Below, one piece after another: positions 47,933 through 59,219 of a stretch of DNA of 64,000 bases (within the stretch, counting starts at the first letter, position 1; every line of letters begins with the position of its first letter). Position numbers and translations under genes: made by a program. The stretch covers positions 1,240,001 to 1,304,000 of the forward strand of contig NW_026777121.1 in assembly GCF_030936135.1 (NCBI RefSeq), read 5' to 3'. Below the pieces are notes generated by a model that saw nothing but the letters and a program-made list of their open reading frames with translations, was not told where the DNA came from and searched no databases. The DNA is from Gavia stellata (taxonomy: Eukaryota > Chordata > Aves > Gaviiformes > Gaviidae).

Positions 47933-47967
47933 GGGGATCAAGGAGCTAGTCACACATAAGCCAACTG
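47933..47967. repeat. Copied filler segment at the LTR-LTR junction
   Basis: This 35-base segment matches 47009-47043 with two mismatches (GGGATNAAGGAGCTAGTCAC, then ACATAAGCCAA). It sits between the broken LTR and the next LTR. It looks like template-switch filler at a repair junction. Confidence 0.8.
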
Positions 47968-48526
47968 TTACCCAAAACTGTAACGAAGAAAACTCTCCAG
48001 ACCAAATGATAGTTTAGAAAGCTGACATTGGTTCATTGCAGCGCTGGGTGCATGAGGGATTTCTCCTCCTAACATGCACACTGGCTTAAAATCGTAACAG
48101 GTATTTAAAACAGTTAACAACGTTAGTCACGCTTCCTGGTGCTACCCCTTAATTAACTATCGGTTAATACTTTTCTTACTTCATCTTAAAGCTACAGTTC
48201 TCTTTGAATTCTCTACGCATGCTCAGAGAGTAGCGGCCTTCTTTGGGTTGGGGGCTTTTTCTAGCTAGGAGGTCTGGTTTTCACATGAGCGTGAGATTAT
48301 AATGAGGCAAGTTAACTTCAGGGCACTATTTGGGCACTCTGTTCTATTTTTCTAAAATTGGTCCTTGTGTTAATCGTTACTGCTAGTTAGTGGAAAGTTA
48401 GTGGAGACAGTTTTTACCTTTAATATGTCTAAATACCAGGTGTATTCGTTAGGAAGTATCTTCTTTCCACTCTTTCCATTCTTTTTCACTTGTTTTTGAC
48501 CTTGTGTTTCAAGATGTTCTCTAACA
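47966..48526 (-). repeat. LTR of ERV F, minus strand
   Basis: In sense it starts TGTTAGAGAACATC and ends TTTTGGGTAACA, 561 bp. A polypurine tract (AGGGGGGAAA) lies just before it at about 48527-48536. It is therefore a 3' LTR whose internal region begins at 48537 but is cut at 48569 by provirus B. The region after provirus B (53876-54394) may be its continuation. Confidence 0.82.
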
Positions 48527-48569
48527 TTTCCCCCCTGGAGACTTCTGGATATATTTTATAATTCACATA

Positions 48570-49374
48570 TGTGGAATTTGGATAACGAGGTGGGCTTCCT
48601 GTGCACAAAGAGCTGTTAAGACTGCCCTTGCTATCTCTTGTGCGACCCGGGGGAGTGGAGACTCACCCAGCTAACACAGGATGCAGATAAGGAGGGGGTC
48701 CTGTGGAGGCAGGACAGCCCTGCTTATGGTCAGCAAAGACAGTAAAATAACAGGAATGTGAGAGGTCCTTTGTTCTTTGAAAAGGTTTCGTGTCCGATAA
48801 CTGACCTTTGCCTCATTACCGATGAAATGCATATTACAACTCACACCCTGCATATGCTAATGAAGATTATAGAGGTCATGCTAAACATATATGACTATAG
48901 CACTCGTCTCTCCACCCAAATCATGCTACACGTCACATATGGGGGGGGGGGGGGGGGAACCTCGTTGTTTTGTGGATAAAAGTCAGAGAAAATGATTGTT
49001 AAGGTGGGAGAGAAGAACCTCAATACCTGACGGACCAGTCGAGGGGCTTTGTTCTCTTCCTCCACCCCAGGCAGGGACGCCTCTCTGGGTAAGCGCTGCG
49101 CCTCTCACCTCTGGGTGACAGTTATCCCCGGGTTCTTGTATTACTATCAAGTCTGCTAGCAATATTACCCTTAATTAGTAGCACTGTTGTAGTTAGTGAA
49201 TTTATCAACGGCAATCTCGAATCTGTTTCTGTCGCTTTCAATAAAATAACTAATTTCAATTTTTGTGCATCTGCTCAGTGCAAGTCCTCTTGCTGGGGCT
49301 CTGATAAATAGGTCAGTGAAAGTCCTGGGACTCTGACAGACAAATTTCGAAACTCCATTCCTTTTAACGCGACA
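48570..49374 (+). repeat. 5' LTR of provirus B
   Basis: 805 bp. Its first 371 bases are close to the middle of provirus A's LTR, up to a run of 17 G (48941-48957). The rest differs. AATAAA at 49240-49245. Confidence 0.92.
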
Positions 49375-49382
49375 GTAAAAAT

Positions 49383-49400
49383 TGGCGTCATGGACAGGAT
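49383..49400 (+). other. Probable primer binding site of provirus B
   Basis: TGGCGTCATGGACAGGAT starts eight bases after the LTR end. The first TGG is as expected for a primer site, but I cannot name a tRNA that fits, and the candidate gag start ATG overlaps it at 49390. The leader is effectively absent, so either a deletion removed it or the true site is elsewhere. Confidence 0.4.
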
Positions 49401-50447
49401 TGCCATGGATAAACTGCTACAAAAATATAAATGTGCGCCGTCCCAAGCGGGACTAGAGTGGGCCCAGAAATTCTGGAGAAATGAAAATAAAATAATAGAG
49501 CGAATTGAACAGTGCAGGAGTGAACAGAAGGTTAAAGTTGGTAAGGGTAATGGGGAAAAATACTCACGGCACCCAGGGGAGTCTGAGACTGAGTATGTGT
49601 GGCGTGTCTCCCTCACAGGAGGAGATAACACTTTGTTAAGTGAAGAGGAAGCCAGAGGTTACTGGGGTCCTGGAGTGTTTTTAACCACCACGCCGGGTGA
49701 TCATAATTATTCATTGACAACAAGGGCTGCTTATTGGGCTGGTGGTATTGACCCGCAAGATAGGGGAGACCCCGTGTGATAAAGACTTTGGGGTTCTCTG
49801 ACTTGAATGCATCTGTGCAAAAGGCAGCCTGTATACAGGCCATGTATGAGCGAAGCTTGTTACGGAGCTCCCCGATGTTAGCCCCTATTGATCCAGCTAG
49901 ATTAACCCCCCTTATCCGTGGACTCCCAGACAGTCTAAAGACGTATGTGGCAAATGTGCAAGATTGCTTACGGGCCACCCGCAATGCTGGGCAACAGGGT
50001 GGTGCACGACAGAGAAGACAGGCAGAACAGGCTCGTGTAACTACTTGGGGGGAGTTTGTACAGGAATTGGTAGATTATGGACGCAGGATGGGCTGGATCG
50101 ATTTGAGTGTCGAGAAGCCCCACAACCACGCCCCTCGCCAAGTCCGTCAAGTCTATACTCCTAAGCCAAAACCTGAGGTCCAAACTAAATTTGATAAGGA
50201 GCGTAATGACCTCTGGCGACAGGCTGTGGCGATAGGAGTGCCTCGACGGTTGTTACATGGCTCATGTACTGCTGATCTCCGAGCTCTGGTAAAAGTGCTG
50301 AGCAGGAGAAGTGACTCGCTAAAGGGAGGTCTGTCACCAGGGAGACCTTTGGCCCCTGACAAACCCCCACCCTCAGCACCACAGGGGGATTTGATTGGCG
50401 TGAAAGATAACCTGCCAAAAAACGCATGTCCCCGGGGAGGACAGTGA
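49390..50447 (+). pseudogene. gag remnant of provirus B
   Basis: Two overlapping frames: 49390-49779 (MDRIAMDKLLQKYKC, WAQKFWRNENK) and 49776-50447 (QKAACIQAMYERSLL, LIRGLPDSLKTYV, then an Arg/Lys/Pro-rich end). The second resembles the end of class I capsid followed by a basic region. A frameshift at 49776 divides them. No zinc knuckle was seen. Confidence 0.65.
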
Positions 50448-50498
50448 GCCATCCTGCCCGGAGGGTGTTAGCTATGCAGTGGCTCTCTACTAAACATC

Positions 50499-50921
50499 AT
50501 GGACCAATTATTGCTATACCACTGGGACCCCCGGAGAGTTTTTGTAGATTTTCTTACTGATACTGGCGCCCAAATATCAGTGATTACTAAGGAGACGGCA
50601 GAACACCTAAATGTCAAACCTGGTCACCGCAAACTAAAGTTCACAGGGATTGATGGGGTCGTAAAAGAATGCCCCACAGCAAAGACCACCTTATGGCTCC
50701 CGGGAGAAGATAAACTGACTCGAACTGAGGTATTGGTAGGTGCAGCCAATACTAACATATTGGGATTTAATTTATTATTTGGTAGAACATGGGCACTCCC
50801 TGATGGCTCAGTTTGGAGCTTTGCTGGGCAAGTTAACACAAAAGGGGATGAGACAAAAAGCATAAATTTATTAGAGATGTCCAGTCCATACCCTTGCCCC
50901 CATCAAAAATTACTAATGTGA
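50499..50921 (+). pseudogene. Protease frame of provirus B
   Basis: A 140-codon frame holds FLTDTGAQISVI, the DTGA active-site motif of retroviral aspartyl proteases. Further on is ILGFNLLFGRTW, the usual hydrophobic ILG motif and protease end. It precedes reverse transcriptase in an overlapping frame. The frame looks complete as a domain, but its own start codon is uncertain. Confidence 0.85.
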
Positions 50922-51316
50922 GACAATACCCACTGCCAGCGACCGTGCAGTCGGGCATTGACAGGGTGGTAACAGACTTGGAAAAAAGAGATATTATCAC
51001 TCGCACTCACTCCCCGTATAATTCTCCTGTCTGGCCGGCAAAAAAGCCAAACGGACAGTGGTGGCTTACGATTGACTATAGCCAATTGAATGCCAATAGA
51101 GCACCTTTAACTGCCGCTGTACCAACTATTGCAGAGGTAGAGACCCAAATCCAGGGAGCATCTCGCACATGGATGGCAACCCTAGATATAAAGGATATGT
51201 TTTTAACAGTGGCAATGGTATTAACAACCCCAAAGAATTTCTATGCTTGGGAAGCAAAGAACAGTTCTGGGAAAATACACCAAATTAGTACCAGATGGGT
51301 GGTACCTACCTTTTAA
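50894..51316 (+). pseudogene. Reverse transcriptase N-terminal remnant of provirus B
   Basis: The frame runs from VRQYPLPATVQSGIDRV through THSPYNSPVWPAKKPNGQW and IDYSQLNAN to MATLDIKDMFLTVAM. These are fingers and early palm motifs; the first catalytic aspartate is in LDIKDMF. The YxDD motif is absent because the sequence is deleted soon after, at about 51195, and unrelated sequence follows to the stop. Confidence 0.88.
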
Positions 51317-51481
51317 CTTAACTCTGCCGGTCAGAATACGACCGAGCATTCTCTTTTGTTTTTCCTTGCAGAAACATTGACAACAACAAATTACACCTGG
51401 AACCACGGTCTATCCTACATGGAGTTGGAGCGTTCTCAAGGCTTGCTAATAGCTCTAACAATCTGACTTGCTTTCATAGTA

Positions 51482-52342
51482 TTGATGATAGTTTGGCAAC
51501 TGAAAGTTTTAACCATGATGCTGGTAAAATATAGTTGGAGTATTCTCTTGTTGACTAGCTGTGGATGGGGTTTTTCCTCAAACCTGATATTGCAATTGAT
51601 CCATGCTTTTGGGCACATACATAATGTCAGTCAAATAACTGCATGTTTGCCTCTACCCAAGTCTGCTGCTTCAGCTTTGGACTGGGGAATTTTAACCCTT
51701 GACCTAAATCGAACCTTCACAGCCATGACAAAAACTAGTGTGGGCAAGGTGAAGTTTGGAAACATTACAATATGTTCTCTTGGCTGGTCGTACGTTTGTC
51801 AAAAGGAGTCCTGCTGGGAGGGTAAATATTCTCCTGCAACAACCAAAACCACATGTGACAAATTTCCCTGGGGAATGCACTTACCCAAAATATGGGACGC
51901 ACCCCAAACGGGTGACTGGCATTCCATGCAGACCACTGACTGGTACATTGATTGGGATGGGACTATTGGACCATCAAATACCCTCATTGATGTATACACC
52001 AATTTTAAGATTTCCCATTTGGTTAAACCAAAACACTGTAATTGGAACTGTACTAAAGTTTATAATTGCAATAGCAAAAGGAGTGAAATTCAGAAATTGG
52101 GCCCAATAGTTCGAGCCCTTCGGTTGGGTAGTATTTGCCGTAACTATGCCACCTCTATCAATGACACCTGGTCACGTTTGACAGTTAACGATACCCATAT
52201 GAATTGTAAGAAGCTGACATTGCCTTCTACGGGACGCACTGTTTGGGTTAGTAGTGATGGAACATGGACTACCGATTTGCCAGTGGAAGGTCCACGACGT
52301 CAGCACACATTGGGATTGTGGACACTTTATCCTCTCTGGTGA
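51482..52342 (+). pseudogene. env surface-unit frame of provirus B
   Basis: A 286-codon frame. It has a hydrophobic N-terminus (WSILLLTSCGWGFSS) that may be a signal peptide, many cysteines, several Asn-X-Thr sites, and ends LGLWTLYPLW at a TGA. A second in-frame TGA follows about 25 bases on, and then a RIKR furin-type site. The receptor-binding part is therefore separated from the transmembrane part by stops. It is an old, broken envelope. Confidence 0.82.
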
Positions 52343-53032
52343 AAACAACCTCTTGTGCCACCCCTATGAGGGCGGATCAAACGGGAACCAGAAGACCCTT
52401 GGCAGCATCCGACCACAGGAACGGTAGTTGGATGGACTTTGGAGTCTATCTTTACACCCCAGATAATGGCTTTCCAGAATGGTATGATGCTGTATAACCT
52501 TACAGGACAAATTGAAGCATTGGCTAATGCGACTCGGGTTGGACTGGAGAAATTAAATGAACAGCTGCAGGCAACGTCGAGAATGACATTGCAAAATAGG
52601 CTAGCTTTGGATCTGCTATTGCTGCATGAAAATGGAGTATGCGGATATTTGGATTTAGCAAATTATACTTGTTGTGTTCATATACCAAATGTAACTAAAG
52701 ATCTTGACGAACAACTAGATCACATAAAACGTGTGGCAAAGGCCAGCCGTGAATTGAGAGAAGGGATGGAAACAACCTGGTTGAATAAGCTGCTACATGG
52801 ATTGGGATTTTCACTATCAGGATGGCTTGCTTCTTTATTGCAATCTGTGATTATTGTCGTTATTGTAATAATTGTTTTTTGTATGATACTGGCTTGTGCC
52901 AAATCTATGTTTACCCGGGTGTTAACTCATCAGGTGCGTATGATCTCTGGCTGTACAGAATCAAAGGCGAGTCCTGGAGTGGAGGAAAAGAAGTCTAATG
53001 TGAGGGATACCCCCAAAAGCGATTTTATGTGA
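52343..53032 (+). pseudogene. env transmembrane-subunit frame of provirus B
   Basis: The continuous frame begins at 52439 in the same frame as the surface part. It has MTLQNRLALDLLL, the conserved class I motif, then a cysteine cluster in NGVCGYLDLANYTCC with nine residues between the first cysteine and the CC pair. A membrane segment (VIIVVIVIIVFCMILAC) and a charged tail follow to the stop at 53030. The subunit itself is unbroken from 52439. Confidence 0.88.
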
Positions 53033-53080
53033 GTGTGATTTGGATTTCGATCCAAGTGACTATAGTCACAGGATGGATAA

Positions 53081-53875
53081 TGTGGAATTTGGATAATGAG
53101 GTGGGATTCCTGGGCACAAAGAGCTGTTAAGACTGCCCTTGCTATCTCTTGTGCGACCCGGGGGAGTGGAGACTCACCCAGCTAACACAGGATGCAGATA
53201 AGGAGGGGGTCCTGTGGAGGCAGGACAGCCCTGCTTATGGTCAGCAAAGACAGTAAAATAACAGGAATGTGAGAGGTCCTTTGATCTTTGAAAAGGCTTC
53301 GTGTCCGATAACTGACCTTTGCCTCATTACCGGTGAAATGCATATTACAGCTCACACCCCTGCATATGCTAATGAAGATTATAGAGGTCATGCTAAACAT
53401 ATATGACTATAGCACTCGTCTCTCCACCCAAATCATGCTACACGTCACATATGGGGGGGGACCTCATAGTTATGGGGATAAAAGTCAGAGAAAATGATTG
53501 TTAAGGTGGGAGAGAAGAACCTCAATACCTGACGGACCAGTCGAGGGGCTGTGTTCTCTTCCTCCACCCCAGGCAGGGACGCCTCTCTGGGTAAGCGCTG
53601 CGCCTCTCACCTCTGGGTGACAGTTATCCCCGGGTTCTTGTATTACTATCAAGTCTGCTAGCAATATTACCCTTAATTAGTAGCACTGTTGTAGTTAGTG
53701 AATTTATCAACGGCAATCTCGAATCTGTTTCTGTCGCTTTCAATAAAATAACTCATTTCAATTTTTGTGCATCTGCTCAGTGCAAGTCCTCTTGCTGGGG
53801 CTCTGATAAATGGGTCAGTGAAAGTCCTGGGACTCTGACAGACAAATTTTGAAACTGCATTCCTTTAACGCGACA
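53081..53875 (+). repeat. 3' LTR of provirus B
   Basis: 795 bp, pairs with 48570-49374. Its G run is only eight long (53453-53460). About sixteen substitutions against the 5' LTR were noticed. No obvious polypurine tract precedes it. Confidence 0.92.
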
Positions 53876-54394
53876 CCATAAGTCTCAATCTCCCTTTACT
53901 TAGGTTCCACCACTTAGACAGAAGGTGGTGGCATTTGTCACTTTTCTAATTGGGCCTTTTCACACATTCTCAAATCTATCCCATCTTCTTACAACCTGGA
54001 AAAGAAACAGAAATAGATAATATTTCAATTTTAACTTGATTATGCAATAATACAGCCTTTAAGAGTCCTGTTGAAATGGTTCTCTTCTTGTTGTTGTCAA
54101 ACTCCGACAGAGGAGTTGGTTAACTCATGCATAGTAGATCCAGGACTTTTACAGTAGTTGAGACATGAGTTCAGTCTGTGTTCTGGTGTTATCATTATAT
54201 CAATTCAGCAATGTAGTTAGGGCATAGATGATCACAGTTTAAAGTTTGGTAACTTCCCTTTCTGATAAGGTTTATCCAAAAGGGTTTGTCTTACAGCTAA
54301 ATTGTTTAAATCTTTGGTATCAATCCCCTCTTTTGAAGTAGTTAGATTTTCTTACCACTTCCATATATTATTCCTGTAAAACATCACTACCACT
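53876..54394. other. Probable ERV F internal sequence
   Basis: No protein motif is recognisable. Its location after provirus B suggests it continues the internal region cut at 48569. There is no other gene or repeat that I can name. Confidence 0.35.
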
Positions 54395-55512
54395 TGTGGA
54401 ATAATTGCTGGAGGTAACTTAGAAATTAAATTTATATTGAAGGTACAGCACTGAAGAAATCTTCAGGGTGAGTGTGGCGAATGTGCAAGGAATCCATCCC
54501 ACAGAAGCTCCCTAGGCAACCTTGGATGTTGGCAACACCAGGGGAGTTTGGTGTGCTGACTCTAAGAGAAACTGCACGGAGGGTGGAGTGGAGTGGAGAC
54601 ACCGCCGCCAGGCTCTGGGATAAGACGGGAACTGGAAGGTACTATGGAACTGACAAGCCGCATATTTCCTACCCTAAGCCCCCTATTTACCACCCCGAGC
54701 CAACAGTCTGTCATTTTTTGTCAAAATACTATCTTTGGGTGAACTTTGCTCATTATAATCTCATTATAATACCAAAACACCACACCTCCATCCCAAAGCT
54801 ACCCACCTCCAAGGTGCGACCACCCCTCGCTGAGCTTGCGCTCTGGATTTTTCTTAGTCTATACCTTTAAAAGCAGAACGAGAAACTTTTACACCAATTG
54901 CAAGAGAGGTATGTATGACTAGAGTCACTCAAGCTCCACCTGTAAGGACAGATAATATAAAAATGGCTTAAGAGAGGAGGGATGCCAGGGAAGATACCAT
55001 CGCAGACCGTCTCTGACACCTGGGATCAGAGCCTCTCTTCCCCCCCACAGGGACGCCTTTGGGTAAGGTTCGAACACTTGGTTACACCGAGTGCTTCCCC
55101 GGGCAACTTAGAAGTCTCTATAGAGTTGCTTTATAACTTAACGCGTTTGTCGCCAGGCTATAGTGCTCATATTCTTGGTATTTGCACATGCTTTGCAGGC
55201 AGTAATTTTATCACCGGCAGCCCAAAAGAACTTGTGTATCTGTTGCTTCAATAAACTGCACTATTCGTTAATCTAGCCGTGACAGTTCTCACTGAATGCC
55301 ACCAAATCCCTTAAGTGTGGCCGTGCTAGTTCATGGAACGCGACTAGACTGAAAGTGTATGGTGTTACGAGTGTATCCGTAATCGTGAGAGTTCAACACA
55401 TTGAACGCGACTGGCCTTGTAACACAGAGAGTAGGGCATCACTCAGAATCTAAGCCTAGCTGCCCCCAGCCCCTCTGATATCTGAGGACAAGCTGGAAGC
55501 TTTAACGTGACA
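54395..55512 (+). repeat. LTR of the L1 family at the inner edge of the right arm
   Basis: Starts TGTGGAATAATTGCTGG and ends TTTAACGTGACA, 1118 bp. AATAAA at about 55246. Flanks are CCACT on the left and AACAT on the right, with no target duplication. The left flank is spacer sequence and the right flank is arm sequence, so this LTR straddles the arm boundary. Confidence 0.9.
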
Positions 55513-56735
55513 AACATACACACACATCACTGCCCAGATTCGCAAGCACAGCATGTTCATGGATCCCTTAAATATTAGCACGGGAGTTAAGTTCAACTAA
55601 AATCCGTGGCTGGCTGTCACACTACTTACCCCGTAATTGGCACAGACCTTGGGTCTTTCCAGAGCTGTATCTCCTCTTGCTCGTGAACTAGTGCAGCTTC
55701 AAGTTCCCAAGTGAATTGCACACGCAGCCAGTGCTCCCACCAGTAGCTGGCCCTCGACACTCGGTGTCTCCAGCTGCTGGGTCCCTGTGACCAGAGTTCC
55801 CTTCTGCCATTGCTAGCAGCCAGGCCCCTGGACCCACCCCCCACCCCCCCACTGGGTACAGAGTGAGGCCACACAGAAAAGGATTTGGGAGCACTCTCAG
55901 AAAGAAGGTAGGACAGACGGCGGGGATTAGGTGCAGGGCTCAGGCAAACAACCAAATCAACCAGCGGTTGGCTTATGTGTGACTAGCTCCTTCATCCCCG
56001 TCTTCCCTCCATTTTCCATGCTTATACATCCCCCTCATCTTCCTCAACTCCTCTTTTCTCTGCCCTTGGCTGCTCCCAAGCAAGGGACCTACCCCCCGTT
56101 ATCTTTCCCCCCTTGCTCCCAGGTTTGCTACGTCTGTAAACAGATTTGGTGTTGCAGGTGCTCTTAGCTAGGTCACCCTGGACTTCCATGGCATTACTGA
56201 TGGGGTTTCCTGGGTACTGCTGTCCCCGGCAGATCCCTCTCCCCAGGATGACGCCAACTCTTTGTTCAACTACCTGTGAAGTGTAGCATCTCTCCCATCA
56301 ATCCCCCTCAACTACCCGTGAAATCTGGCTCTTCCTCATGGCCCTGTAACTGCTGTCAGCTTCTCAGTCTGTTTGCTCTGCTCAGCAATTTCTCTTGCCA
56401 TGCTCAGGCATTTCCCACAGTCTGTTCAGGGAGCTAAGGCTTACGCCAGGCCCTAGGCATCAGCCTGTGTGCCTTAATGCCTACCCCCAAAGTTGGCTGC
56501 ATGTCCCATCATTTTTTCCTCTCCCTGTTCTAACTTCAACGTGCCAGTCTTCTCCACCCCATGGTGGCTCTGAGCACCCTCCTCTCTGACCAGGCACGCT
56601 TTCAGCCCTTTTGAGTGGCTCTTTCCCTTTGTGCCCTACTTGACCGCCTGCAGCCTTGTTTTGCAGGTGCCGGGCATGGAAGTCCTTGCCTCGCACGGGA
56701 GACTGAAAGGGACTGAAGCATGGTTTGCTGTGAAA
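55513..56735. other. Acrosin downstream flank (right arm)
   Basis: Mirror of 46271-47488. A G-run near 55850 is slightly different in length. No gene recognised. Confidence 0.5.
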
Positions 56736-57320
56736 ATTGGCAACTTTATTTCAAGCGCTAAGTCACCTTCAGCGTTCGTGTGCCCTCGGACGAGTATGGA
56801 CAGGACAGAGCAGGCCTTTGACACTGAGGCTGCCTTTGGATGAGCAGCCATTGCCGGAGAAGGATCCAGTGCTGCTATGCTGCAGCCTGCACTGGATCCT
56901 TCTCAGCCTGCTGCTCAAGCCTTTTTTCCTCTCAGGACCTGCAGGAGCTCCTGCACCCAAGTGAAGAACTCCACCAGCCTCTGGAGTGGAAATGGGCAGG
57001 AGCTAAACCTGCCCGACTGCGTTGGTATTGGGCTTGGCCTCTGAAAGGGAGTTGAGGCAGTGAGAAAATGACTCCATGCCCGTGATGTTGGACTGCCCCT
57101 TCCTGCTGGGCGCAGTCCCATCTGTAGCAGGATCCAGTCGTAAAAGTGCTGAGCAGAGGAGTAGACTCCGGGCTGTTTTGCTCTTGCACAGCCTTTCCTC
57201 CAGCTGGTCACTCCAACAAGCCAGAAGTAGTCAGCGCTGTTATCTTTGCAGGTGAGAGGACCACCGCTGTCACCCTGCAGTGGAGGAGAGAGGATTAAGT
57301 TCTTCTTGGGTGGCCTCTGT
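56736..57320 (-). pseudogene. ACR: Acrosin terminal-exon fragment (right arm)
   Basis: Exon 5 runs on the minus strand from 57274 to its stop at 56915 (120 codons), with acceptor CTGCAG. The frame is fully open: [29 protein letters not shown], the Pro-rich tail and [18 protein letters not shown]. It shares SWR in place of SWG with the left-arm copy, so that change came before the duplication. The polyadenylation signal lies at about 56744-56749. Exons 1-4 are missing and integrase sequence abuts the intron. Confidence 0.92.
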
Positions 57321-57715
57321 CAGCACTAGATTTCTCTGAGTTACCAAAATATAGACAATAGAAATAGCTACTAGTGTTAGTAGATACATTTTCAGAATGG
57401 CCCAATGCTTTCCCTTGCCACACCAATCGGGCTAGAGAGCTTGTTAAAGCATTCTATTAAAGGAAATAATCCCTAGATTTGGGATTCCTGAAGCGCTATC
57501 TTCTGACAATGGGCCTCATTTTGTTTCAGAGGTGGTCCAGGGAGTGTCAAAATTTCTCCAATTTTAATGGGATTTACATACCCCATGGAGGCCACAGCCT
57601 AGTGGGAAAGGAAAGAATAAAATGAACCAGACTCTTAAAAGGCACATCTCAAAATTACGCCGAGAAACTCGACTTCCATGGGTGGATGTTTTACCAATTG
57701 CTTTAATGAGGAACA
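57321..57715 (+). pseudogene. ERV E integrase fragment (right arm)
   Basis: Mirror of 45346-45735, with the same stops and joined to the same env tail. Its left edge meets the acrosin intron at about 57325. Confidence 0.75.
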
Positions 57716-57995
57716 GTAGGGAAAGTGAGATGGTTAAATAAAATACTTCACGGGATGGGGTTCTCCTTAATAGGTTGGTTACAGAGCTTAGTTCAAACTC
57801 TGATTGTGTTTCTAATACTGATTGTAGCAGTTTGTATCGTTTTTGGACGTATCGAGAGTATAATCGTTCGGGCTGTAATGTCACGATCCTCACCGCTAAT
57901 GATAACCACAACTCAGGAAAGAAAAAAGCCCCTTCCTCACAGGATATGCGCAGGAAAAAGAGAGGATCCTGTGACTTCAAGTGAAGACGAGGCAC
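57716..57995 (+). pseudogene. ERV E env transmembrane tail (right arm)
   Basis: Frame 57725-58147 starts MRWLNKILHGMGFSLIGW, with a membrane segment differing from the left arm at a few residues (VAVCIVFGR against VVVWIVLGC). Mirror of 45067-45345. Confidence 0.8.
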
Positions 57996-58407
57996 CTAAG
58001 AGGCAATGGGAACGAAGGCAACTAAGCTCAACTGTAAAAAGTACTGGTAACTGTTGCTCGGAACGTAGAAATGCTGAACCGTGTGTTTACCGAGGGGTGC
58101 TAGCCTTGTGGAGTTACCACCTAGCACCCATCTCTGCGCAAACATGAAATAAACTCGACTCTGTGTGTGTATCGGCCTCTTGCACACCGGGTAAAGAACC
58201 CAACTGCTGGGACAACACTGGGAGCCAGCAGCTCCCCCCCACAGGCGAGCATCTCTGCTGCAGGGCCGGTGGCCCCACAGCCACCCCCGGGCCTGAAGCG
58301 CTGGGGGCTGCCTAGTCTGAAGAAAATAAAGGGAAAGTGCGGTGAGAGTCTGCACGCGAGGAAGAGGGTGGCAGGAACGTGATCTCTGCCTCTCTAGTAC
58401 CACACAC
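57996..58407 (-). other. Continuation of open frame and possible ERV E LTR remnant (right arm)
   Basis: Mirror of 44655-45066. Plus-strand AATAAA at about 58148. No LTR ends were found. Confidence 0.35.
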
Positions 58408-58648
58408 CTCTCTCCAGCTTCCGCCTGACGTTGCTCAGACACGGTCTCTCTCACTTGTTTGGGTTTCTGCCTGTCGCTTGCAATATTTGTCTCTTCTTCT
58501 GATTTGCTCTTGAGAAGCGATGGGTTTTCTTGAGAGACATTGTCTTTTTGCCCCTCACGCCCATGAAGCTTTCTCCAAACAGAGATAACATCCAGCCAAC
58601 ACTTTGGCTCCTCGAGGACACGGCTTTTCATCTCATGCAGCATCTTCC
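58408..58648 (-). other. Exon-like segment of unknown gene (right arm)
   Basis: Mirror of 44414-44654, with acceptor and donor signals retained and three or four residue changes. The open frame is preserved in both arms. Confidence 0.45.
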
Positions 58649-59219
58649 CTGCAAGAAAAAGCAGGTTCAGGTTAAGTAGTTCAGTCTCAGCATTTGATTT
58701 CCCTACAGATTGAGAACAGCTGTTAACAGAGACTGTGTTCAGATTTCATCCATGTGTGAATCCAGGAACCACAGCAGCAGCAGCAATCACAGGCACAGCT
58801 GAGCTCTCAACACCCACATACCCCACCAGCAGAGCCCCAGGCATTACTCTGATTACAAGGAATACAGGGGCCAATTCACTTCAAAACCTTGCAGCTGGTC
58901 AAGGGGGGGGAAATAAAAAAGGTATTTCTATTTCTCATTTGGAGTCATGGTTAAATTGGACCCTAAAGCTGAAGGCCATTTGCGATCTCCCAAAGAAGAA
59001 TCCACCAGCAGGCAGATATCAATCCATCTTACTTAAAATTCTTATTCCAGCACTGACAGAGAAGGTGACCTGAGTAGCTGAGATTTACAAGAAATCTGTG
59101 CACTGAACAGTTAGGTGACACAAGATACACATCTGGATCCACTTCACCTACAAGAAAATGACTCATCCTATAACTCTGCACAGAACGGGTCCAGAACTGG
59201 ACTTCAGTTTCAGGTGGGC
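58649..59219. other. Unassigned segment between exon-like segment and ERV D LTR (right arm)
   Basis: Mirror of 43843-44413. No gene recognised. Confidence 0.4.

Larger units (their letters stand above)
48570..53875 (+). mobile_element. Class I ERV provirus B, nested in ERV F
   Basis: This plus-strand provirus has two LTRs of 805 and 795 bp starting TGTGGAATTTGG and ending ACGCGACA. Flanks are ACATA (48565-48569) and CCATA (53876-53880), four of five bases equal, consistent with one mutated target duplication. Inside are gag pieces, a protease frame, the start of reverse transcriptase, and env in two parts. Most of reverse transcriptase, RNase H and integrase are deleted between about 51190 and 51320. 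It lies at the centre of the inner inverted repeat and is not duplicated itself. Confidence 0.92.

Noticed and set aside
55688-55955. Open frames on the minus strand in the acrosin flank
   Set aside because: Short, unsupported by motifs or splice signals, and shared by the mirror copy only because of duplication.
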